Origin: Roseovarius atlanticus
Lineage (GTDB): Bacteria > Pseudomonadota > Alphaproteobacteria > Rhodobacterales > Rhodobacteraceae
Length of the DNA stretch: 60,581 nucleotides
Assembly: GCF_001441615.1 (NCBI RefSeq)
Contig: NZ_LAXJ01000017.1
Span: 1 to 60,581 of the forward strand
Direction of reading: 5' to 3'
Shown: positions 25,256 through 34,769 of the stretch, piece after piece
How positions within the stretch are numbered: the first letter of the stretch is position 1
Layout: every line of letters begins with the position of its first letter
The notes under the pieces: model-generated
What the model was told of the DNA's origin: nothing
Seen by the model: the letters and a program-made list of their open reading frames with translations, nothing else
Databases searched by the model: none
Program-made: the position numbers and the translations under genes

Positions 25256-26382
25256 ACGCCCACACCGGAAAGCACACCGCCGACGCCACCACCGTTGAAG
25301 AGGGGCTCGCGATCGCCGAAGCGCAGGATCGCCAGTACAACGATGAAATGGCGACCGAGACGGCCATGTCCAACACGCTGCTCACGCCGCGGTTCTACAC
25401 CACCGACTTCGACGAGCTCGATGCCATCGACGTTAGCCCGGTGCGCGCGGACTGGGACAAGCTGATCGACCAGATGGAAGCCGATCCCAACAAGGGCCAC
25501 TTCAAGAAGAACGAGGACTGGGACCATGTCGACTGGGAGGGTATGGACCCCGCCCTGAAGAAGGAATTCATCGACTTCCTGATCTCAAGCTGCACAGCCG
25601 AGTTCTCGGGCTGCGTGCTCTACAAGGAGATGAAGCGCCGCGGCAACAACAAGGACATCACGCAGCTTTTCCAACTGATGGCCCGTGACGAGGCCCGGCA
25701 CGCCGGCTTCATCAACGACGCCCTACGCGAGGCCGGGTTGCGGGTGAACCTGGGCTTCCTGACGCAGAAGAAGAAATATACCTACTTCCGGCCCAAGTTC
25801 ATCTACTACGCCACCTACCTTTCGGAAAAGATCGGCTATGCGCGGTACATCACCATTTACCGCCATCTCGAGGCGAACCCCGAGCATCGCTTCCACCCGA
25901 TCTTCAAGTGGTTCCGCGAATGGTGCAACGACGAGTTCAGCCACGGCGAGGCCTTCGCCCTGCTGATGAAGACCGACCCCAAGCTGACCTCAGGCCGAAA
26001 CGTCTACTGGATCAAGTTCTTCCTGACGGCGGTCTACGCGACAATGTATGTCCGCGACCACCAGCGCCCGGCCTTTCACAAGGCCCTCGGCGTCGATCCT
26101 GACTGGTACGCGCACGAGGTCTTCACCAAGACGTCGGAGCTGACCAAGCAGATCTTCCCGATCACACTGGATATCGAGAATCCGAAATGGCAGCCGCTGC
26201 TCGAAAAGCTTCAAAAGGCCAATGTCGATCTCGACACCGCGCGCAAAGAGGGCGGGCCGATGGGCTTTGCCAAGCGTCTGTCGGCGCAGGCCCGCGCTGG
26301 TACTGCCTTCGTACGGCTTATGCTGATCCCGTCGAAGTCGCACAAGGTGCCGGAAAACGTGCGGCTGGAGCCGGCCTACTGA
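25252..26382 (+). CDS. acsF: Aerobic magnesium-protoporphyrin IX monomethyl ester cyclase
   Basis: The 376-residue diiron oxygenase forms the isocyclic ring E using O2. Carboxylate and histidine ligands of the diiron site are visible in LMARDEARHAGFIND and WCNDEFSHGEAFALL, each an E-x-x-H unit, with partner glutamates upstream (CTAEFSGCVLYKEM). The start is the ATG that overlaps the upstream stop codon (ATGA). No bchE, the oxygen-independent cyclase, is seen in the window, so pigment synthesis encoded here requires oxygen. Two inverted palindromic repeats follow before puhE. Confidence 0.97.
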   Translation: MNAHTGKHTADATTVEEGLAIAEAQDRQYNDEMATETAMSNTLLTPRFYTTDFDELDAIDVSPVRADWDKLIDQMEADPNKGHFKKNEDWDHVDWEGMDPALKKEFIDFLISSCTAEFSGCVLYKEMKRRGNNKDITQLFQLMARDEARHAGFINDALREAGLRVNLGFLTQKKKYTYFRPKFIYYATYLSEKIGYARYITIYRHLEANPEHRFHPIFKWFREWCNDEFSHGEAFALLMKTDPKLTSGRNVYWIKFFLTAVYATMYVRDHQRPAFHKALGVDPDWYAHEVFTKTSELTKQIFPITLDIENPKWQPLLEKLQKANVDLDTARKEGGPMGFAKRLSAQARAGTAFVRLMLIPSKSHKVPENVRLEPAY

Positions 26383-26411
26383 TGACGGGCGGCCGCCATA
26401 TCGCACGCCCC

Positions 26412-26468
26412 GCCCCGGACTTGATCCGGGGCCTCATGGCGTCAGAGGTCCCGGGTCAGGCCCGGGAC
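26412..26468. repeat. Inverted pair of REP-like palindromes between acsF and puhE
   Basis: Unit one (26412-26432) has stem GCCCCGGA and loop CTTGA. Unit two (26448-26468) has stem GTCCCGGG and loop TCAGG, and reads as the same family on the opposite strand. They are 15 bp apart, forming a BIME-like pair in the 97-bp gap. Such a structure could stabilise the upstream acsF message or cause partial termination. Confidence 0.82.
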
Positions 26469-26479
26469 GGGGATGCCCG

Positions 26480-27298
26480 ATGCTGACCTCGCCCTGGATC
26501 GCGGCGCTCATGGCGCTTTTTCTCTGGTGGTTCTCCACCGGGGCGATCCTGATGGTGGTGCGCCATGCCGACCGTGCGGGCGGAAACGCCCGCATGATCT
26601 GTTTGATGTCGTCTCTGCCTTTGCTGGCTCTTGGGCTATGGGGCTTCCATGCAACCTTGGCGATGGACTCGACCCTTGCCGTCTACGGCGCGTTCCTCGC
26701 GGCACTGGCGGTCTGGGGCTGGGTGGAACTCACGTTCCTGACGGGCATGATCACCGGCCCCAACCTGCGCGCCTGTCCCGACGGCCTGCCGGAATGGGAG
26801 CGTTTCCTCCGCGCCTGGGGCACCGTGGCCTATCACGAGACCCTGCTGACGCTGATCTTCGTCGCGATGTGGCTGGTCGCGGCCGGCGCCGAGAACACGG
26901 TCGGGCTCTGGACCTTCACGATCCTCTACTTCGCGCGCATATCGGCCAAGCTGAACCTCTATTTCGGCGTGCCGCGCATCAACACCGAATTCCTGCCCGA
27001 GGCGCTTGGCCACCTCGCCAGCCATTTTCGCATCCAGCGGCTGAACTGGGTCTTCCCGATATCGGTGTCGGCCCTGACCTTCGCCGTGGCCTGCTGGCTG
27101 GAGCGGCTCTACGCCGCGCAAACCGGCGCCGAGGTGGCAGGCTTCGCCCTGCTTTCGGCCATCACAGGCCTCGCCCTGCTCGAACACTGGCTGATGGTGC
27201 TGCCATTGCCCGATGCCAAACTCTGGCGCTGGATGCTTCCCGCGCCCAAACCAACACAAGACAAAAATACAAGACCGGAGGGATCCCATGGATTTTGA
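26480..27298 (+). CDS. puhE: Photosynthetic complex assembly protein PuhE
   Basis: The 272-residue polytopic membrane protein has about eight hydrophobic segments and belongs to the DUF3623-type PuhE family. Conserved features include the N-terminal [20 protein letters not shown] and central [23 protein letters not shown]. In Rhodobacter capsulatus PuhE affects reaction centre and bacteriochlorophyll levels, but its biochemical role is unclear. Its 3' end overlaps the hemA start by 11 bp. Confidence 0.94.
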   Translation: MLTSPWIAALMALFLWWFSTGAILMVVRHADRAGGNARMICLMSSLPLLALGLWGFHATLAMDSTLAVYGAFLAALAVWGWVELTFLTGMITGPNLRACPDGLPEWERFLRAWGTVAYHETLLTLIFVAMWLVAAGAENTVGLWTFTILYFARISAKLNLYFGVPRINTEFLPEALGHLASHFRIQRLNWVFPISVSALTFAVACWLERLYAAQTGAEVAGFALLSAITGLALLEHWLMVLPLPDAKLWRWMLPAPKPTQDKNTRPEGSHGF

Positions 27299-28502
27299 TG
27301 CCATGTTCAACGCGCAGCTCGGCGCACTCAAGGAAGAAGGCAACTATCGCATCTTCGCCGAACTCGAACGCCGCTGCGGCGCGTTCCCGAAGGCTCGCAG
27401 CCATGACGCCGACACGCCCGACGAGGTCACCGTCTGGTGCTCGAACGACTATCTGGGGATGGGCCAGAATGACCACATCCGCCAGGTGATGAAGGACACG
27501 GTTGACCAATGCGGTACCGGCGCGGGCGGCACCCGGAACATTTCTGGCACGAACAAGTATCACGTGGCACTGGAACGCGAACTGGCCGACCTGCACGGCA
27601 AGGACAGCGCCCTGCTCTTCACCTCGGGCTATGTCTCGAACTGGGCCGCGCTCGGCACGCTGGGCGCCCGCCTGCCCGACGCCGTGATCCTCTCCGACGA
27701 GCTCAACCACGCCTCGATGATCGAGGGCATCCGCCACTCCCGCGCGCAAAAGCGCATCTGGAAGCACAACGACCCCGAGGATCTCGATCGCCAGCTGGCC
27801 ACCCTTCCGGCCAACGCGCCCAAGATCGTGGCCTTCGAGAGCGTCTATTCCATGGACGGCGACATCTGCCCGATGAAGGAGATCGTCGAGGTCGCCGAGA
27901 AACACGGAGCCATGACCTATCTCGACGAGGTCCATGCCGTGGGCCTCTACGGCCCGCGCGGCGGCGGTGTGTCTGAACGCGAAGGCCTGGCCGACCGCAT
28001 CACCCTGATCGAGGGCACACTGGGCAAGGCCTATGGCTGCATGGGCGGCTACATCACCGGCTCCGCCGCGATGTGCGATTTCGTCCGCAGCTTTTCCTCG
28101 GGCTTCATCTTCACCACCGCCCTGCCCCCGGCCGTCGCCGCGGCGGCGCAGGCCTCGGTGGCCTACCTCAAGGACAGCCGTGCCGAACGCGACGCTCAAC
28201 GCGACCGCGTCGCCTATCTGCGCGCCCAGCTCGACAGGCGCGGCATCCCGCATATGGACAACCCCAGCCACATCATCCCGGTGATGATCAAGGACCCGGT
28301 CAAGTGCCGGATGCTGGCCGACATCCTGATGCAGGATTGGGGCATCTACGTGCAGCCGATCAACTACCCCACCGTGCCCAAGGGCACGGAACGCCTGCGT
28401 TTCACGCCCGGCCCTCTGCACAGCTATGACGATATCGACCACCTGGTCGAGGCGTTGGGCGTTCTGTGGAAACAATGCGCGATAGCCCACGCCGTGGCCT
28501 GA
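27288..28502 (+). CDS. hemA: 5-aminolevulinate synthase
   Basis: The 404-residue PLP enzyme of the C4 (Shemin) pathway condenses glycine and succinyl-CoA to 5-aminolevulinate. It shows NDYLGMGQN, the glycine-rich [17 protein letters not shown], the aspartate of the PLP pocket ([12 protein letters not shown]) and the PLP lysine in [22 protein letters not shown] precedes the ATG at 27288. Placement at the end of the superoperon ties precursor supply to pigment genes. Confidence 0.97.
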   Translation: MDFDAMFNAQLGALKEEGNYRIFAELERRCGAFPKARSHDADTPDEVTVWCSNDYLGMGQNDHIRQVMKDTVDQCGTGAGGTRNISGTNKYHVALERELADLHGKDSALLFTSGYVSNWAALGTLGARLPDAVILSDELNHASMIEGIRHSRAQKRIWKHNDPEDLDRQLATLPANAPKIVAFESVYSMDGDICPMKEIVEVAEKHGAMTYLDEVHAVGLYGPRGGGVSEREGLADRITLIEGTLGKAYGCMGGYITGSAAMCDFVRSFSSGFIFTTALPPAVAAAAQASVAYLKDSRAERDAQRDRVAYLRAQLDRRGIPHMDNPSHIIPVMIKDPVKCRMLADILMQDWGIYVQPINYPTVPKGTERLRFTPGPLHSYDDIDHLVEALGVLWKQCAIAHAVA

Positions 28503-28627
28503 GTTCCGCCGCGGCAATACGTCAATCACGCGGAACCTTCGAACGTGCCGCAAGGTTTAAAAAACGTCGGTTGATTTGGCCTGATATCAGCTATGTCATA
28601 CAGACAGCCAAACGCATGGAGGACTCA

Positions 28628-29050
28628 ATGAAGATCCACGTTACAGCCATCGCCCTCGCCAGCATCGCCGCCCCCGCCTTTGCCCAGGACGGTGACGCCG
28701 AAGCCGGCGAAAGCGCCTTTCGCCAGTGCAAGGCCTGCCATATGATCATCGACGACGCAGGCGAAACCATCGTCAAGGGCGGCCAGGTCGGCCCGAACCT
28801 TTATGGCCTCGCCGGTCGTACCGCAGGCTCGGTCGAGGATTTCAACTATTCCGACTTGCTGGCCGCCGCCGGCGAAGCAGGCCTCGAATGGGACCAGGAA
28901 AGCTTCGCGGGCTACGTACAGGACCCGACGCCCTGGCTTCAGGAATACACCGGCGAAGACGGTCGCGGGAAAATGACCTTCAAGCTGCGCAAGGAAGAGG
29001 ATGCCGCGGATATCTGGGCTTACCTCGCCTCGGTCGGCCCCGAAAGCTGA
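28628..29050 (+). CDS. cycA: Periplasmic cytochrome c2-type protein
   Basis: The 140-residue class I c-type cytochrome starts with a Sec signal peptide (cleavage near AFA-QDG, about residue 19). The single heme site is Cys34-x-x-Cys37-His38 (CKACH), and the distal Met is in GKMTFKL near the C-terminus. The GPNLYGLAGR loop is typical of c2. It is probably the soluble carrier between bc1 and the reaction centre. It follows hemA by 125 bp and ends at a strong terminator. Confidence 0.94.
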   Translation: MKIHVTAIALASIAAPAFAQDGDAEAGESAFRQCKACHMIIDDAGETIVKGGQVGPNLYGLAGRTAGSVEDFNYSDLLAAAGEAGLEWDQESFAGYVQDPTPWLQEYTGEDGRGKMTFKLRKEEDAADIWAYLASVGPES

Positions 29051-29070
29051 GCCACGCGCAACGTGATTGA

Positions 29071-29100
29071 AAAGGCCGCCCCCGGAAGGCGGCCTTTTTC
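29071..29100 (+). terminator. Terminator of the bchF-cycA superoperon
   Basis: A 10-bp GC-rich stem (AAAGGCCGCC with its complement) with a 7-nt loop is followed by a run of T. It lies 20 bp after the cycA stop codon and ends the 16-kb plus-strand transcription unit. Confidence 0.9.
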
Positions 29101-29153
29101 GTGCCGTGCTGCTCGCGTCGTGCTAGGATACATCCAAAACGAGGGAGAGCACC

Positions 29154-29690
29154 ATGATCGCAGGGGCACACGCAATTCTCTGGCTGCGCGAAGATGGCAA
29201 AGGCAATGACGCCTGCCGTTTCGCCGATGCCGAAGGCGGCTACCTGATCGACGGATCGTCGACCGACGCGGACGGCACCGTGCTGCGCTACCGCATCCGC
29301 GCCCGCGCCGACGGCACCACGCGCCGCGTTCGCATCGGCCGGAAATCCCGGATCGAACTGCGCCACAAGAAAGACGGCACCTGGACGCTGAACGACGCCC
29401 CGGTGCCTGACGTCAAAGGTGCCACGGACGTGTTTCTCGACTTCACACCGGCAAGCTTTACCCTGCCGATCCGCCGCCTTGTCCTCGACACTGGTGCTCA
29501 GTCCGAAATCATCGCGGCACGGCTCGACGTGGCAACGGAACAACTTACCCCGCTGCATCTCGTATTCCGGCGGATTTCGGATGAAGCGTACGAAGTAGAA
29601 ACTGCCGAGACGGGCACAACGACACGTATCACAGTCGACAATCACGGCATCGTGCAGGCGCAGCCGGGTCACTGGGTCGCGCAGGCCTGA
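29154..29690 (+). CDS. Putative glycolipid-binding domain protein (DUF1089 type)
   Basis: The 178-residue protein without signal peptide has features of the putative glycolipid-binding family: a paired beta-barrel pattern and the segment LDFTPASFTLPIRRLVL (about 100-116), close to the family hallmark FTPATNTLPIRRL. Its function in bacteria is not established. It has a good GAGGGAG ribosome-binding site, lies just beyond the superoperon terminator and converges with the gene at 29697. It has no obvious tie to photosynthesis. Confidence 0.75.
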   Translation: MIAGAHAILWLREDGKGNDACRFADAEGGYLIDGSSTDADGTVLRYRIRARADGTTRRVRIGRKSRIELRHKKDGTWTLNDAPVPDVKGATDVFLDFTPASFTLPIRRLVLDTGAQSEIIAARLDVATEQLTPLHLVFRRISDEAYEVETAETGTTTRITVDNHGIVQAQPGHWVAQA

Positions 29691-29696
29691 CCTCTG

Positions 29697-30512
29697 TTAA
29701 CCGGCCATCTGGCCGCCCAGCATCCAGATCCCCATGCCCAGCATCACCAGGTTCTCGGTCAGCGAAATAAACCCCAGTGGCACGTTCGATCCGCCCCCGA
29801 CGCAGGCGCAGGTCAATTCGCGCTTGTCGATATAGACGGCCTTGAACACGCTCCACCCACCGACGGCCCCGATGAAGATCGCCACCGGCGCCACCAGCCA
29901 GATCAGCCCGCTGCCCGTACCGATCAGCGCCATCATACCCACGCCCGCGTACAGCTCGGCAAAGGGATAGGCATAGCCGTAGGGCACGTATCGCTGCGCC
30001 AGCAGGTCGTAGCCCAGAAAGCCATTCACGAAACCTTCGACATCCTGAAGCTTCTGAATGGCCAGCGCCACCATCGACCCCGCGAAAAACCATTTCAGCC
30101 ATGTCAGCAGCGGAAAACCGTCATAGAGGTTCAGCACGATCGCCAGCGCCATCAACGCGGTACTGGCGAAGATGGCGATCACCGGCATATAGGTCGTGTC
30201 GTTATCGCCCAGCACGCGATATCCGAAATGCGCTTTCAGTTCGCTGTACCCGCCGATCCGTTTGCCATCGATAAAGGTCTGCGGCGTGGTCTTCACGCCG
30301 TGCGCCTCCATGAACGCGTCGGTTTCCTCTCGGGTGGTCAGAAGATTGTCGTCAATCTCGAAGCCGCGCCGCTTCAGCATCGACAACGACTTCAGCCCGA
30401 ACGGGCACAGATGCCCCGGCATCGCCATCCGGTAAAGCGATGCGGTCTTCCGGTCGCCTTCGCTCTTGGCGCGGGCCGTGTCGGGGCCGTCGATCGTGTC
30501 CGTTGCTGTCAT
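29697..30512 (-). CDS. Glutaredoxin-MauE-like fusion membrane protein
   Basis: The 271-residue protein has an N-terminal glutaredoxin domain (about 24-97) with the monothiol motif Cys36-Pro-Phe-Gly, the cis-proline TTPQTFIDG and GGYSEL. Four or five hydrophobic helices follow (about 108-265) in the style of MauE/DoxX proteins, with a Cys-x-Cys at 235-237 (ELTCACVGGGSNVPLGF). The combination suggests a membrane redox shuttle, perhaps for thiol supply to cytochrome maturation or pigment enzymes; this is inference. The ATG at 30512 has GAGAGG upstream. It lies downstream of dxs on the same strand, 146 bp away. Confidence 0.8.
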   Translation of the reverse strand: MTATDTIDGPDTARAKSEGDRKTASLYRMAMPGHLCPFGLKSLSMLKRRGFEIDDNLLTTREETDAFMEAHGVKTTPQTFIDGKRIGGYSELKAHFGYRVLGDNDTTYMPVIAIFASTALMALAIVLNLYDGFPLLTWLKWFFAGSMVALAIQKLQDVEGFVNGFLGYDLLAQRYVPYGYAYPFAELYAGVGMMALIGTGSGLIWLVAPVAIFIGAVGGWSVFKAVYIDKRELTCACVGGGSNVPLGFISLTENLVMLGMGIWMLGGQMAG

Positions 30513-30578
30513 GGTCAGTGCCTCTCGCGTCGCTCGTCTCAAGGCGAAACATCACGCCGGGCGCGGACGCTTCGCGAC

Positions 30579-30590
30579 TTGACGAGTCAA
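30579..30590. promoter_or_regulatory. Palindrome in the dxs / glutaredoxin-MauE gap
   Basis: TTGACGAGTCAA is an inverted repeat with 5-bp arms (TTGAC/GTCAA) in the 146-bp gap, 67 bp upstream of the glutaredoxin-MauE start codon. It could be an operator. No known regulator consensus is claimed, and a chance occurrence is possible. Confidence 0.25.
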
Positions 30591-30658
30591 CGGAAAGACA
30601 GCCGGTTGGTTCCGGCGAGCGTCGCAGGCCCCTCAGCCCAAGGCCGCCCGAAGCCGCG

Positions 30659-32587
30659 TCAGCCGACCGCGTTCAGCGTGACGACCTCCGCCGCCCGGCC
30701 CACCGCCGCGCGCGCGGTTGCGGCGATATCCGCTGCCGTCAGGCCTGCATCGGCGTACATGTCCTCGGGGCTTGCCTGATCGATATAGCGGTCCGGCAGA
30801 TGCATCGTGCGCACCGCCAGTCCCCGGTCGAACGCGCCTTCGGCGGCCAGCGCCTGAAGCACCATCGCACCGAATCCGGCCATGGCGCCCTCTTCCACCG
30901 TGATCAGCGCCCGGTGATGCCGCGCCAACTGCCGGATCAGCTCCATGTCCAGCGGCTTGGCAAAGCGCGCGTCGGCCAGTGTGACCGACAGGCCGCCGGC
31001 CTCCAACGCGGACACCGCCGCACTGCACTCCGCCAGGTGCGCGCCGTATGACAGGATCGCCACATCGTCGCCCTCTTGCAGGACACGGCCCTTGCCGATT
31101 TCCAGCACCTCGCCCCGCTCCGGCAGGTCGACACCCGTGCCCGCCCCGCGCGGATAGCGAAACGCGATGGGCCCGTCGTCATGCGCCGCCGCCGTGGCGA
31201 CCATATGGGTCAGCTCCGCCTCGTCGGCGGCGGCCATGCAGACCATCCCGGGCAAGGCCCCAAGATAGCCAACATCGAATGCACCTGCATGGGTCGGACC
31301 GTCAGCCCCCACCAAACCCGCCCGGTCGATCGCGAACCTCACCGGCAGGCCTTGCAGTGCCACGTCATGCACCACCTGGTCATAGCCCCGTTGCAGGAAG
31401 GTCGAATAGATCGCGCAAAAGGGCCGCAGCCCGCTCGCCGCCATCCCGGCCGCAAAGGTCACCGCGTGCTGTTCAGCAATGCCGACGTCGAACACACGGG
31501 CCGGAAACCGCTCGGCCATGATATTCACGCCCGTGCCCGACGGCATCGCCGCCGTCACCGCCACGATATTCGGATCGCGCGCCGCCTCGTCCGTCAGCGC
31601 CTTGCCGAAGACCGAGGTATAGGACGGCGCCCCGCCTGCCTTCTTCGCCTGCACGCCGGTGGCGGGATCGAACTTCGACACGCCATGCCCGCAATCCGCG
31701 CTGCTCTCGGCCGGGGCGTATCCCTTGCCCTTTACCGTGCACACATGGATCAGGACCGGCCCCGTCGCCCGCGTCCGCGCCGCTCGCAGCACCGGCAGCA
31801 ATTGCCCCATGTCATGCCCGTTGATCGGACCTACATATTCAAAACCCAACTCCTCGAACAGCGTGCCGGACTGGCTTACGCCCGTCACAAGCTGCCGCGC
31901 CCGCTTGGCGCCTTCGCGCATCGGCGCGGGCAGCGCGGCCTCGAACCCTTCGGCTAGGCTCTTGACCCGTGCCAGCGGCTCGTTGGCATAGAGGCCGGAC
32001 AAATAGGACGACATCGCCCCAACCGGTGGCGCGATGCTCATCTCGTTGTCGTTCAGGATCACGAACATCCTCCGCCCCTCGGCGCCCGCGTTGTTCATCG
32101 CCTCATAGGCCATGCCGGCACTGATCGAGCCGTCGCCGATCACCGCAATCGCATCGCCCGTGGGCCGGCCCATGTCGCGCCCCACCGTGAACCCCAGCGC
32201 CGCACTGATCGATGTCGAGCTATGCGCCGCCCCGAACGGATCGTATTCGCTCTCCTTGCGCTTGGTGAATCCGCTCAGACCATCCTTCTGCCGCAGGGTC
32301 CGGATCCGGTCCCGCCGCCCGGTCAGGATCTTGTGAGGATAGCATTGGTGCCCAACGTCCCACACCAGCTTGTCCATCGGCGTGTTGAAGACCGAGTGGA
32401 TCGCCACGGCCAGTTCCACCACGCCCAGCGACGAGCCCAGGTGCCCGCCCGTTTCGGAAACCGCGGAAATCACTTCGGCACGCAGCTCGTCGGCCAGCGC
32501 CGCCAGATCCTCGTCGGGCATCTGCCGCAAATCCTGCGGCCCCGCCACGCGGTCCAGTATCGGTGTGTGTGGTTTGGTCTGTTGCAT
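30659..32587 (-). CDS. dxs: 1-deoxy-D-xylulose-5-phosphate synthase
   Basis: The 642-residue thiamine-diphosphate enzyme condenses pyruvate and glyceraldehyde 3-phosphate, the entry step of the MEP pathway. It shows the substrate-site [18 protein letters not shown], the ThDP motif [18 protein letters not shown] ending in [10 protein letters not shown], and the transketolase C-terminal domain. It lies at the 3' end of the crt-bch-puf superoperon, 97 bp after pufC, as in other roseobacters, linking isoprenoid supply to pigment synthesis. Confidence 0.97.
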   Translation of the reverse strand: MQQTKPHTPILDRVAGPQDLRQMPDEDLAALADELRAEVISAVSETGGHLGSSLGVVELAVAIHSVFNTPMDKLVWDVGHQCYPHKILTGRRDRIRTLRQKDGLSGFTKRKESEYDPFGAAHSSTSISAALGFTVGRDMGRPTGDAIAVIGDGSISAGMAYEAMNNAGAEGRRMFVILNDNEMSIAPPVGAMSSYLSGLYANEPLARVKSLAEGFEAALPAPMREGAKRARQLVTGVSQSGTLFEELGFEYVGPINGHDMGQLLPVLRAARTRATGPVLIHVCTVKGKGYAPAESSADCGHGVSKFDPATGVQAKKAGGAPSYTSVFGKALTDEAARDPNIVAVTAAMPSGTGVNIMAERFPARVFDVGIAEQHAVTFAAGMAASGLRPFCAIYSTFLQRGYDQVVHDVALQGLPVRFAIDRAGLVGADGPTHAGAFDVGYLGALPGMVCMAAADEAELTHMVATAAAHDDGPIAFRYPRGAGTGVDLPERGEVLEIGKGRVLQEGDDVAILSYGAHLAECSAAVSALEAGGLSVTLADARFAKPLDMELIRQLARHHRALITVEEGAMAGFGAMVLQALAAEGAFDRGLAVRTMHLPDRYIDQASPEDMYADAGLTAADIAATARAAVGRAAEVVTLNAVG

Positions 32588-32649
32588 CGCACCCCCTCAA
32601 GGTGAGTTCCGGCGCGGCACGCAAATGGCTGCAAGCAGCGCAGAGTTGC

Positions 32650-32677
32650 AGGCCGGGCGGTGTGCGCCGCCCGGCCT
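32650..32677 (-). terminator. Intercistronic hairpin between pufC and dxs
   Basis: A perfect 11-bp GC-rich stem (AGGCCGGGCGG with its complement) and 6-nt loop lie 8 bp after the pufC stop codon. It lacks a following T-run on the minus strand, so it may protect the 3' end of the puf message or terminate only partly, lowering dxs relative to puf. Confidence 0.65.
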
Positions 32678-32684
32678 ATTGATC

Positions 32685-33776
32685 TTATTGCCCGTAATCC
32701 GGGTCGCCGGTCGTGGCCAGTTCCGGCCAGTCCTTGATGACGTTGGTGCCCTGCAACGGCTGCTGATAGCCTTTGTGGCACGTCCGGCACGCCGCCTTGG
32801 GCGCATCGCCGTTCTTCGGCCCCAGCCGGTTTTCCGGCAACAGCCCGGCAATCGGGATCAGGTAGTCGTTGTTCAACTCCTGCACCATCTGGATGCCCAG
32901 CGTCTCGGTCGCCCATTGCGGCGTCACCTGCGCCCCGTCATAGAAGGCGCGGCTGTTGTGACAGAACACACAGTTCACGCCCAGCGAGTTCGAGATGTAG
33001 TTCATGAACGCATAGGTGCGTTCCGCGTGCTGGATGCCGGGGTAATCGTCCACACCCGGCACACCCTCGACCCGGCTGTCCAGGTCGTGAACCTTGATGG
33101 ACTCTCCATCCACCAGGTAGGTCTGCAACGCGTCCGACGGCAGCGAGGTATAGCTCGACAGCGGCGTCACCCGGTTCTGCACGGCGCCCCAGCCCTCGAC
33201 CCGCTCGTTGACCGGGCTGATGTCGAACCAGACGTCGCTCGGCACGGGCTGGCCGCGGTGGCAAGTGTAACAGGTCACGCCCACCTCCGCGTTGGCATTG
33301 ACATGCCCGTCCCAGTTCTCGTTCAGGTTCTGGGTCATGCCGATCATGGTATAGCCCACCGAGGTCTGGTAGTTGTCCATGTCCTCGAAAAGGTCGGGAA
33401 TGCCCGTCCACTGCCGCATCGCGGCCAGAAGGCGGTCGTAGTTCTCGACCGTCAGCCCCTCCAGCCCCGGCGGCACGTTCTCACGCGCATCGCCGGCCAG
33501 TTCTTCGCCGCCCTGCGGCACCACCGGGTCCGAGCGCGTGGCCATGTAGCCCGCAATGCCCGGATCGGGTTCACCGAGGTCCGACTTGAACTTGGGCACC
33601 GACATGCCGGTGCCGCGTGGACCTGTCTGAAGGCTGTCGACGGCGCTGGACTGGTTGGCCGAAACCAGCCAGGCCGCCACCAGGACCGCACCCCCCACGA
33701 CCCCGATGGCAATCGCGGGACCATAGATGTTCGTGGGGTTGTCGGAGTTCCACTTGTTGAACCAGTTCGGTAGCAT
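32685..33776 (-). CDS. pufC: Reaction-centre cytochrome c subunit with three heme motifs
   Basis: The 363-residue protein donates electrons to the special pair. One N-terminal membrane helix (about 20-39) lacks a lipobox Cys, so it is probably an uncleaved anchor. CxxCH motifs occur only at 169-173 (CYTCH), 269-273 (CVFCH) and 330-334 (CRTCH). The usual family has four; the spacings (100 and 61) match hemes 2, 3 and 4. Where heme 1 would be (after LLAAMRQW, about 114-123) the sequence reads TGIPDLFEDM with no Cys or His. The frame is intact and the downstream ligand-bearing helices are kept. Rhodovulum sulfidophilum is a known triheme precedent. It follows pufM by 3 bp. Confidence 0.95.
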   Translation of the reverse strand: MLPNWFNKWNSDNPTNIYGPAIAIGVVGGAVLVAAWLVSANQSSAVDSLQTGPRGTGMSVPKFKSDLGEPDPGIAGYMATRSDPVVPQGGEELAGDARENVPPGLEGLTVENYDRLLAAMRQWTGIPDLFEDMDNYQTSVGYTMIGMTQNLNENWDGHVNANAEVGVTCYTCHRGQPVPSDVWFDISPVNERVEGWGAVQNRVTPLSSYTSLPSDALQTYLVDGESIKVHDLDSRVEGVPGVDDYPGIQHAERTYAFMNYISNSLGVNCVFCHNSRAFYDGAQVTPQWATETLGIQMVQELNNDYLIPIAGLLPENRLGPKNGDAPKAACRTCHKGYQQPLQGTNVIKDWPELATTGDPDYGQ

Positions 33777-33779
33777 GGC

Positions 33780-34766
33780 TCAGTCCTCCTTGCCGATGAA
33801 GGCTTCGTAAGACCCGTAAGCCTCGTAGCCGTAAGAGCCATCGTAAGCGGGGGCAAAGTTGTGCTCCTGCGCCCAGATGAACCAGTTGTCGACGACCGTG
33901 CCGGTCAACAGGATGCCGATCCCGCCGGTGATCGGCGTCAGCACCGCGAACCACCACGCCCAGCGGTGGATACCTTCCATCGTGGCGTTGAAGCCCATGG
34001 TCCAGCGCCAGAAGAGGGCCGCGCGTTCCGTGGCCGTGCCCCGGTCGACGATCTGCTCTAGTTCCCGGTCGCCGCCATAGCGCGTCACGGCCAGGATGGT
34101 CGCGCCGTGCATTGCGAACAGCAGCGTCGAGCCATAGAGGAACACGATGCTCAGGCAGTGGAACGGGTTGTAGTACAGGTTGCCGTACCGGATCGAGAAC
34201 GCCGTGGTCCAGTCCAGGTGCGGGAAGATACCGTAAGGCACCGCCTCGCTCCACGATCCCATCAGGATCGGGCGGAAGAGGTTCAGCACCAGCATCAGCC
34301 AGATCGCACTGGCGAAGGCCCAGAAGACGTGCTTGCCCATCTTGTGCTGCGCCGCGAGAAGGTAGCTGCGGATAAGCCATGTCATGACACTGACCAGCAG
34401 CAGGAAACTGGCAATGATGAACCAGCCCCCGTCATTCAGCGGCGGGATCGACAGGCCATGCTCCGGCCCCGGCGGCTCCAGCGCCAGCCAGAAGCCCTGG
34501 CGCAGGAATTCCGGGATCGACCAGTTGACCTGCGCCAGCATGTTGAAGCCGACGATGTTCAGCGCCAGGATGAAGGTGACCGCGCTGACAAGCCCCGTCC
34601 AGCCCAGGTAGATCGGGCCGATCTGCGCGTTGCCAAGCCAGCCCACCAGGTTGCTGAACCGCGGCTTGAACCCCCGCTCGTCCATCATGTGGTTGTCGTT
34701 GTCCATGCCCCATTCTGGGTTTCCCCGGACCTGGACCTGCGTGAATATGTTCTGATACTCGATCAT
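33780..34766 (-). CDS. pufM: Photosynthetic reaction centre subunit M
   Basis: The 328-residue protein with five membrane helices binds the special pair, accessory pigment and QA. Conserved features are the helix C/CD region ([22 protein letters not shown]), the histidine of the special pair in [24 protein letters not shown], and the iron-site [23 protein letters not shown]. The C-terminal tail is Gly/Tyr-rich ([16 protein letters not shown]). It lies 3 bp from both pufL and pufC. Confidence 0.98.
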   Translation of the reverse strand: MIEYQNIFTQVQVRGNPEWGMDNDNHMMDERGFKPRFSNLVGWLGNAQIGPIYLGWTGLVSAVTFILALNIVGFNMLAQVNWSIPEFLRQGFWLALEPPGPEHGLSIPPLNDGGWFIIASFLLLVSVMTWLIRSYLLAAQHKMGKHVFWAFASAIWLMLVLNLFRPILMGSWSEAVPYGIFPHLDWTTAFSIRYGNLYYNPFHCLSIVFLYGSTLLFAMHGATILAVTRYGGDRELEQIVDRGTATERAALFWRWTMGFNATMEGIHRWAWWFAVLTPITGGIGILLTGTVVDNWFIWAQEHNFAPAYDGSYGYEAYGSYEAFIGKED

Positions 34767-34769
34767 CTC

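Noticed and set aside
28585..28605. Possible FnrL site (TTGAT-like) in the hemA-cycA gap
   Set aside because: TTGAT is present, but the second half does not match ATCAA at the required 4-bp spacing.
33600..33780. Search for pufX next to pufM
   Set aside because: The gene after pufM is pufC, 3 bp away, followed by a hairpin and dxs; no small pufX-like frame exists.
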